DNA from: Morella rubra
Lineage: Eukaryota; Streptophyta; Magnoliopsida; Fagales; Myricaceae
NCBI GenBank assembly: GCA_003952965.2
Contig: CM025853.1
Span: 4,377,386-4,441,385 of the forward strand
Length of the DNA: 64,000 nt
Direction: 5' to 3'
The notes beneath the pieces were generated by a model. The model made no database searches, was not told the origin of the DNA, and was given only the letters and a program-made list of their open reading frames with translations. The stretch's first letter is position 1. Every line of letters starts with the position of its first letter. The position numbers and the translations under genes were made by a program. This document shows, in pieces, positions 56,861 through 64,000 of this stretch.

Positions 56861-59609
56861 ATTGGTTTCTTTAAATAACAACGGTCCCTGTCATGACTTT
56901 GCAAACACAAATCTTGCTTCATGCCCTAAGAAACCCCTCTGATTGCCATGTTTCCATGTTTTCGATTAAGGATTCAATCCTCGACTAACTTAAGGAATCC
57001 CGTAGGTCCTGGTGGAGGACCAAATATTCAAGAACAGAGCTGGCCTATAAAACATCTACCCAGTTTTACAAGAAATTAAATGGAACATCTCATGATTTCG
57101 GTAACCAAATTAATATCCTATTGGAAAACAATCGCCATCTTTCTTCTTTCGAAGGATGAAGGACTCTTAAGGTTTACGGGACAAGGGGATTCGATATCTT
57201 GCTGGAAAGAAGAAGGAAAGTTCTATGAATTTGTACCAACCAACGAAGAGAGATGGGGGGAGAGAGAGAGAGCCGACAGGCCAGGTAAAGCAAGAAGAGT
57301 GGCTTTCCCGACTAGCGCCCTTCACAATTCACAGCTAAGTGGTGTCATTATTGTACGAATGGCGCGGTTGGCAAACTTTATATATATCTTAACGCCCTAA
57401 ACAAACCTGTCCTCAGATTCCCACGTAAGAGATCGTCTCTTTCCGCTGTTTAACACCTTGTTTGGGCTGGAAAACCAAATACTTTATTCTTCGTATCTAA
57501 TCATTCGGTTGCATAAAATTTGATCTCGAAAAATCATACACCTGCTGCTCCTAGCAGTACCTGATAAGCTTGAAGCTGATGTTTTTTTGTTTTTTGCCTT
57601 TCATATCAAATCTGTCAGCAATCATTCCCATTAGATTGGTCTGTTTGAGGGGTCCTATATGAACATATTAGTGGGTGATTGAAACGACCCGATTCCCACG
57701 ATTGTCGTGTCTTAAAATGCGGTCCCTGGTTGGTGTTGTGATAAATAAATTTCTGGAAAAACAGATTCTGAAATGACTCGTATGGTAGGATTCAGACAAT
57801 GATCTTACATTAAGAAAAGCTTTACGTGAAGGTTCCCTCTTCAACAAGATGTTAGAGACAGGAAAATTAATGGGGACTTGTTACTAATACTAAAAATTGT
57901 CGGATGAAAGGTCAAAACTTAGTATAGAAGAAAGAAATACTTGTGACCAAGAGAATGTGAGCTGGGCATTGTTATTCTTGCACGAAATCCCGAAAGAAGT
58001 TAATCCAAACACTAAATATCACAGCTGTAACCTCCACGACAATTATTAACTATTCAAGAGAATGACCCAAAGGGAAAATGTTTTTTCTTTTAAGAATGTC
58101 TTCCTATTAGTTTAAGTTTAACTAACATGCTTGCATTGGAGCAGAAGTTGAGAGTTAAAATCCTTGTGACTCTAGGCTTCAACTCCATTCACTTAAAAAA
58201 TATCCATTCATCGAACCTATATCTTAAAGGTGAGCCTGGTCTACTTGCCTGAGGGGCAGTGTGAATTTAAACTTAATTAAATTTTTGAGATAAATAATAG
58301 ATTCACACACTGAATATGTAAGTATAAAAAACTATAATTAAAACACTATCATTTAAAGTTAAGAGAAAATGTAAATAACATACACGCGCTTTATGCCATT
58401 TTAGACAGGCCAGATTCATACATGGCTTTTTCTTTTTTTTTAAAAAAAAATTCCATGATAATTTTAAATATGGTTTATTATTTTTATTTATTTAATCCAC
58501 GTGTAAAGGCTCAAATTGATTTTTTTAAATTTAAAAAAAAAGTCCAGGTGTGCATCTGACCTTTCCTTAAATATGCAAACTATAAATTTTAGATCTCAAG
58601 ATATATGATAAATTGAATAGGTCACAAACGTAAGGATCACAGGCCTTAAAATCAAAATTTTTAAAATACAGGTCTCGATTTCAAAATAGCATAAAAGTAC
58701 ATGGACGTAGTTTACAAATTTTCCCTTAAAATTATATGCACTAGGCCCTCCGGCCAGCTCAAAGAGCTATATATATTCTGATTTTCTTGGAATATCAACT
58801 TCATCAAACAAAGGGCTAGCTCTCAACAATCCGTCACATTAGAAGTCTCATAGCGACCTTTAAGCAAGCAGGACATGAAGCAGCCCATCCACTGCACGTG
58901 AGAGTGAGAGAGACCAATCAAAGTCAGGACCCACCCAACGACAACGTAACATGACCCCCAACCTCCGTGTACTTCTACTAGTCGGTGGGTGCGCCGATGA
59001 CCCCAAGATTAGTATTTAATGAAGACTGCGTTTGGTTTGATTAATTCGTTTCGCCTTTGAAAGAGAATTGTTTCCCCTTTTTATTCGGTTTCTGGAATTG
59101 CAAGATACCTCCTATTGTCTAAGAAAATATATAAAATTCTCAACCGACAAAAAGTGTCCAAACAACTCGTTACCTGCCAACTGTTTGCATATTTTTCTTT
59201 TAACTGAGGAAATCCTGGTCTAAGTCAAGTTGTGTTTCATATTGTAGCTTGTTCTAAAAGAAATATACCTCTTGTCATCATTAACCAACAAACAAAATTT
59301 TTTTTCTTTCCTTCTTTCCTATTAATAACAATTCAACCCTTTTTTTTTTTTTTAAAATTTTTTTAAAAACTAACTAATTTTTTTTTTATATTTTTTTTTA
59401 AACAAGTAAATTACAGTTAAAAGTTAAAAAAAAAAAAAAAAAAACCAGCAAGTTTAGAGAGTCAAAGCCTATAATAGAAGACACGATGTCTCAGTAGTAG
59501 CGGGCACAAAGTCCGAAGCAAGAGGACCCGAAAGTCCTTGAAATATGGGAAGACCTAAAACAATTAAGCCGTACTTGTGTTATAGCCAAAACTCCTAAAA
59601 CAGAATTAT

Positions 59610-59840
59610 CAGGGGTGACGGCCTAGTGGTTGGTTATTAGATCTGAACTATGTCTCAAGTATTTATAGTCCGGAATTTGAATAACGCCTTCCCCTCTGAG
59701 ATTAGTGAGTTTCCTGTGGCTTTACATAAGGCACGTGTTGGATTCTTTATGTGTCTCACTACTGTCTTGGAGTCCCTACGCCATGTCTTAATCCAAATTT
59801 AAGTAAACTGGACTATAATACCACCATGGACTCCTTTTTT
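59610..59840 (+). mobile_element. SINE-like tRNA-derived remnant
   Basis: GGTGACGGCCTAGTGGTTGG looks like a tRNA-type head with an A box. TCCGGAATTTGAATAACG about 50 bp later looks like a degenerate B box. A body of about 150 bp follows, ending near CTCCTTTTTT. No target duplication or clear tail was found, so this is a tentative call. Confidence 0.4.
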
Positions 59841-61574
59841 AATTCAGGAAATTAAAAAGCTCTTTTAAACAAAATAATAAAGGCAAAAAGGTTTTTGGAA
59901 AGGGAAATTCGAAGATGGATCTCTCTATCCAATCTCACCGTCGCAACATTATTACATGTTTGAATATTTGTTAGGAAGAACCCAGACAAACATCGTTCCA
60001 ACGATACTTAAAAAGGGACAGTTGAGCTTCAAATAATGTTGAGGATGCATGTTTAATGCAATTACCTTAGATTTAGCTTAAACGAGGAAGAATTAAGCAC
60101 CAAGAAAGCAAACTCCTGTCAACCATTTTGAAATGGACATTCCGTCGCCACCAACTCTTTCGGTTTTCGCAGAGGGGGGACCGTCATATAATGTGTGCAA
60201 AAGTCACAAAGGGGTTTTGGCAATGAACCCCCTATTGTACCGTAGCAATTTGCTTGCGTATTCCAATCATAGCCCCTTTTTTTTCAACTAAATTCTCTCA
60301 AATTTTCATAAAAGTCAAATTTCGAAAATTTTCTTCTAAAATGTTTGAAAATATGTCAAACACATTTGGTATTAAGTTATTGAGATTCAAGTTTAAACGT
60401 AGATATTCAAATTTAAATGTATGAATATTTTCCTATTATACTTTTGTATTGTTTCTATAAATAGAAACATTTAACTTATAATTTGTATGCATTCATAATA
60501 CAAAATACAACTAAAATAAAAAAGTAATCGAGTTTGTTAAAAAGTAAGAGGATTATCAATTTATTACCCAAATTGTTAAAGAGAGATAGATATAATAAGC
60601 TACTCTAGTCATAATATCACGGCTTAAATTATATAGTTTCGCAGTTATTATTATTTGACATGTCTTTAGAATACTATTCACTTTAAAATATAAAAAATAA
60701 AAGGTCCAGTGACCAGATTTTATATACCTTCTCTAATTTACCCTCTATTATATGTGAAGATTCAACACCCGTTTTATTTATTTTGAACTAAGGTCAATTT
60801 TTGAAACTATATTATTTCTTTTTATGAAAGATTCTACATTAAATGAGATTATTGAAAAAAGTCACTAATTGTAAATGTAAAAACTGCTGATTGGTCAGAA
60901 GTTTCCTCCTTTGACATATATATGTTTTTTTTTTCTTTCACCAGTACACGTGAGATGAAATACTTTTGTAAAGAGATTTCTCAAACTATGAAGGACGCTG
61001 AAATTATCAAATATTTAAATCGTTAAATAGATTGATAAAACTATATTAATTCAACTCTTTTGAAAATTACTATCATTCTATATTAATAGGTCCAAATTAA
61101 GGGATTTAAAATGTATCTGTCTGTGGAGTCAATGCACGGTGGATACAGGGGATCAGATTTCGTTTTCACTAAAAATAGAGAGTTTAAATAAAAGAATTAA
61201 ATCCCAATCTATAATCTTAAATTCATTCCATAAAGCCAATATTCAGGTCTCAAGAGATGTTTAATATATTAACATAATATACATTAAATATTAATTAGTA
61301 AGCTTAAGAAACCCCACGTACATTGTACGAGTCAAAAAGTTAGAGCTTTTACGATCAACAGAAACTTTGTATTTGTACGGTCACTCTATTTATTGTGATT
61401 ATTTATCTAGAAAAATGTTTTAACTTATTGATTTCGTATAACAGCTCGCAAATGGTCGATTATGACACAATAATATTGTTTAAGTAATTTAAGACATTAT
61501 CAGCTCGTGGGTCTAGTTAGCTGCTTGCACAATTCCCTAGCAGCCAAGGAAGACCTTTTTTTAAATTAAATATT

Positions 61575-62095
61575 AAATTTAGAGGGTTGGTTCAAGTGGT
61601 CAGAACTTGAGACTCAGGATGTGTTCCCTTGAGATCACACTCAGACTTACTTATCCTGTGTGGGTTGAGAACTATACTAATTCGAGATTTGATTATATTT
61701 GGTTTAGATCTTGAAACAGTTTTTTGTATTTGTATTTTTTTAGAAGTAGTGTAGATTCTTTTTTGGATTGGTGAAAAGTATGTAAAAAGTTATTGAAATT
61801 TGTAAAAAGTTATTGAGATTGGTGAAAAGGTTATTGTAATTGATAAAAAAGTAAGGCTGGGGTGTGCTGCCTTAAGATCACACTCAGACTTACCTATCCT
61901 GTGTGGGTTGAGAACTATACTAATCCGAGATTTGACTTTATTTGGTTTAAATCTCGAAACAGTTTTTTGTGTTTGTGTTTTTTTAGGAAATAGTGTAGAT
62001 TCTTTTAGGATTGGTGAAAAATGTGTAAAAAGTTGTTGGAATTTGTAAAAAGTTATTGGGATTGGTGAAAAGTTATTGAAATTGATAAAAAAAAA
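61575..62095 (+). repeat. Tandemly duplicated SINE-related unit, period about 242 bp
   Basis: GATCACACTCAGACTTACYT at 61634 and 61876 starts two units that share TATCCTGTGTGGGTTGAGAA, CGAGATTTGA, CGAAACAGTTTTTTGT-like sequence, TAGTGTAGATTCTTTT and a series of TGTAAAAAGTTATTG words. The first part (GTTGGTTCAAGTGGTCAG) has a tRNA-like A-box look. The GTGGGTTGAGAACTATACT block resembles the SINE-like element at 26.8 kb. Confidence 0.65.
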
Positions 62096-62928
62096 TGAGT
62101 GTGATAAGTGTTTGAAAACGTTTTGAAACATTATTCAAGTATAGCCAAATGGCTTGCCAGGTTAGGTTTCTCCTCGTCATAAAATAAAATAAAAAATTTA
62201 TATATAAGATTTTATTCTGTGAAGCAATTTTTCTGTCAAAATCTTGTCTTTGTTTTGAATTTCATATAAAGCTGGTTATATGCATGAATTTTTTTTAAAT
62301 CAATAATAAATATTTAAGATGAAGAGATTTATTAAAGTTTTACTTCCTAATTGTTGTCATTTATATAAAGAGGTTGTAAGTCGTTAAGGTTTATTATTAT
62401 TTTTCTATAAAAAGTTGAAAGCTAGTTAATGGGAGCATGATTCATGGTATTATTAGGAGTAGAGAGTTAGAAGTATAAATTATTAGAATTATATGGTTAC
62501 CAAAAGAAAGCAATTAAGACTAGGTAGCCAGAAGGAGAAAATTAGACTCTTTAATAGGATCACGTTTTCTGTATTTTTTTTTTTTTTCTAATTTTGAGGC
62601 CCTTATTATTTTATTTTTCTGAAAGCTTAAAATTGCTGGAACGTGGTACTCTCTTTATTTTATATTTCAGAAAAGAAAAAGAAAAATTATATTCGGAAAA
62701 AAAAAAGGAAAAAGAAAAAAGAGGAGGATAAAGAAAAGGAAAAGGAAACGACAGAGGACTATTAGAAATGAAAACAAAAAAAAAAAAGAGTGGAAGAAGA
62801 GTTGACTACGCAACACACTGTGGGTAGAATACAACTAGGGTTTCTTACTTTACCACCTTTCCTCTGCTTTTCTACTGGTATTCTATCTAACTGGCATTAA
62901 CATCACAGTCTCTCTTCCCCTGTCTTTA

Positions 62929-62951
62929 CTCTCTCTCTCTCGTTCTCTCCG

Positions 62952-62988
<37 letters not shown>
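62929..62988 (+). repeat. (CT)n tract upstream of the receptor kinase
   Basis: About 60 bp of CT repeats with a few interruptions, 180-240 bp before the ATG. It probably lies in the leader or core promoter, as (CT)n tracts often do in plant genes. Confidence 0.8.
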
Positions 62989-62990
<2 letters not shown>

Positions 62991-63169
62991 TGACCTTTTC
63001 ATATCCACAGACGAAAATGCAGCTTCTCTAACGCACTCTCTACTCCCAGAGACTAACCAATGCCTAGAAATAAAACCATAGCTTGAGAACCCAAAGGACT
63101 CATTTCCTTCTTGTGCTGCCTTTTAGTAATCTGGGTTTTCTTTTGGAGAAAACCCACCAAAATACCAGA

Positions 63170-64000
63170 ATGCAGCCTCAAACGCTTACCATTTTGCTTT
63201 TCACATTTCTCTTTGTGCTACCCTTGGCAAGACCAGATCTGGGTTCGGACCGATCTGCACTCTTGGCCCTCCGGTCAGCTGTCGGTGGCCGGACACTTTT
63301 CTGGAACGCCACGGAAGCCAGTCCATGCTCTTGGGTTGGAGTGAACTGCGAGGGCAACCGCGTCACCGTGCTCCGCCTCCCCGCAATGGCCCTCTCAGGC
63401 CAACTACCCACCGGCGTTTTCGGCAACCTGACCCGTGTGCGCACTATCAGTCTGCGCTTCAACGCTCTCACTGGTCAACTCCCTACTGATCTCGCTTCCT
63501 GTGTGAACCTTCGAAACCTCTACTTGCAAGGTAACTTCTTTTCTGGTGAAATCCCCAACTTCCTGTTCACTCTTCGTGACCTCGTTCGGCTCAACCTTGC
63601 TTCCAACAAATTTTCTGGTGGCATCTCTCTCGGTTTCAACAATCTGACCAGGTTGAGGACGTTGTTCCTCGAAAACAACCAACTGACTGGGACGTTTCCT
63701 CCCCAGTTCGATGTCCCAAAGCTCGAGCAGTTCAATGTGTCCAACAATTTGCTCAATGGGTCAGTCCCAGTGAAGCTCCAGTCTTTTACGAAGGATTCGT
63801 TTCTGGGGAATTCACTCTGCGGGCGTCCCTTTGAATCTTGTTTCGGAAATGTTACTATTCCCGAAGAGAACGGGAACGGCGGAAAGAACTTGTCTGGCGG
63901 TGCAATTGCCGGTATTGTGATTGGATCTGTATTGGCTTTTCTGTTAATCCTCGTAATCCTCATAGTGTTGTGCCGGAAGAAGAATAGCAACAAGAAGACG
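63170..64000 (+). CDS. LRR receptor-like kinase, RLK902/RKL1-like, N-terminal part
   Basis: Plasma-membrane receptor-like protein of the LRR III group (probable inactive kinases such as At1g48480/RKL1 and RLK902). 277 residues are in the window and the frame runs off the edge. Signal peptide at about 1-22 (hydrophobic LTILLFTFLFVLPLA). The LRR N-terminal cap follows, with DRSALLALRSAVGGRTLFWN and the Cys-pair motif SPCSWVGVNC. About five LRRs follow, with LRLPAMALSGQLP, LRFNALTGQLP, LYLQGNFFSGEIP, LNLASNKFSG and LFLENNQLTG. The cap LNGSVPVKLQSF...NSLCGRP follows. A transmembrane helix at about 246-267 (IAGIVIGSVLAFLLILVILI) ends in a basic CRKK stop signal. The kinase domain lies beyond the edge, so its activity cannot be judged. 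A (CT)n tract precedes the start. Confidence 0.93.
   Translation, partial: MQPQTLTILLFTFLFVLPLARPDLGSDRSALLALRSAVGGRTLFWNATEASPCSWVGVNCEGNRVTVLRLPAMALSGQLPTGVFGNLTRVRTISLRFNALTGQLPTDLASCVNLRNLYLQGNFFSGEIPNFLFTLRDLVRLNLASNKFSGGISLGFNNLTRLRTLFLENNQLTGTFPPQFDVPKLEQFNVSNNLLNGSVPVKLQSFTKDSFLGNSLCGRPFESCFGNVTIPEENGNGGKNLSGGAIAGIVIGSVLAFLLILVILIVLCRKKNSNKKT

Larger units (their letters stand above)
52830..63169. other. 10-kb gene-poor, repeat-rich interval
   Basis: No gene I can support. Named elements inside are listed separately: TRIM at 54.1-54.4 kb, small MITE at 55.2-55.4 kb, AT-rich repeat at 56.7-56.9 kb, SINE-like sequence at 59.6 kb and a tandem repeat at 61.6-62.1 kb. A 106-residue open frame at 57080-57400 shows no family features. 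The end, from about 62.9 kb, is the leader of the receptor kinase gene. Confidence 0.55.

Noticed and set aside
57080-57400. 106-residue open frame
   Set aside because: Low-complexity RE-rich part from a GA tract and no family resemblance.
61544-61562. CAGCCAAGGAAGACC, near the start of miR169
   Set aside because: It differs from the mature microRNA within the first 15 bases and no matching arm lies nearby.
1-64000. CRISPR arrays, operons, phage or integron structures
   Set aside because: Introns, microsatellites, MITEs and plant gene families show plant nuclear DNA; no spaced direct-repeat arrays of CRISPR type exist here.

Overview
The window is nuclear DNA of a flowering plant, most likely a woody eudicot. 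The genes are split by GT-AG introns, intergenic DNA is AT-rich, several leaders carry (CT/GA)n tracts, and the land is full of plant-type non-autonomous transposons (MITEs, SINEs, TRIMs, a LINE tail, LTR scraps). The species cannot be fixed from the sequence. There is no sign of prokaryotic, viral or organellar DNA, and I recognise no tRNA, rRNA or microRNA gene. One run of exactly 1,000 N (49648-50647) is an assembly gap.

Layout. 1-2960: repeats, ending in a 958-bp foldback element whose right end lies about 175 bp before an annexin start codon. 3127-8104 (+): annexin D5-like gene, six exons. 8606-8926 (-): small DUF1677 protein. 13523-21484 (-): a KANADI1-type GARP transcription factor rebuilt from six exons, with a 5.2-kb intron holding a TRIM-like retroelement. 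21.9-29.6 kb: gene-poor, with SINE relics and microsatellites. 29606-32537 (-): RNA polymerase II subunit RPB4, six exons. 35111-36942 (+): low-molecular-weight purple acid phosphatase, seven exons, one intron with a GC donor. 41480-44161 (-): chloroplast DUF760 protein of the At3g17800 'UV-B-induced' type. 47844-49018 (+): first two coding exons of the SSU72 CTD phosphatase, running toward the gap. 50738-51301 (-), with a 5' leader exon near 52.2 kb: a Myb/SANT-like protein running into the same gap from the other side. 52.4-63.1 kb: gene-poor repeat-rich DNA with an hAT-like element, a second TRIM, a small MITE and tandem repeats. 63170-64000 (+): N-terminal part of an LRR receptor-like kinase of the RLK902/RKL1 type, cut by the window edge.

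The genes look like independent eukaryotic loci, not a cluster with one task. RPB4 and SSU72 both act on RNA polymerase II, but they lie 15 kb apart and this is probably chance. The most notable features are transposon biology and gene structure: the GC-cored foldback against the annexin promoter, the GC-AG intron in the phosphatase, a SINE with a perfect 15-bp target-site duplication, and a 14-bp 'tail-only' insertion also flanked by a perfect 15-bp duplication. I found no convincing new multi-gene system.

All exon joins were made by eye from splice consensus, reading-frame phase and resemblance to remembered protein families; no alignment or transcript was available.
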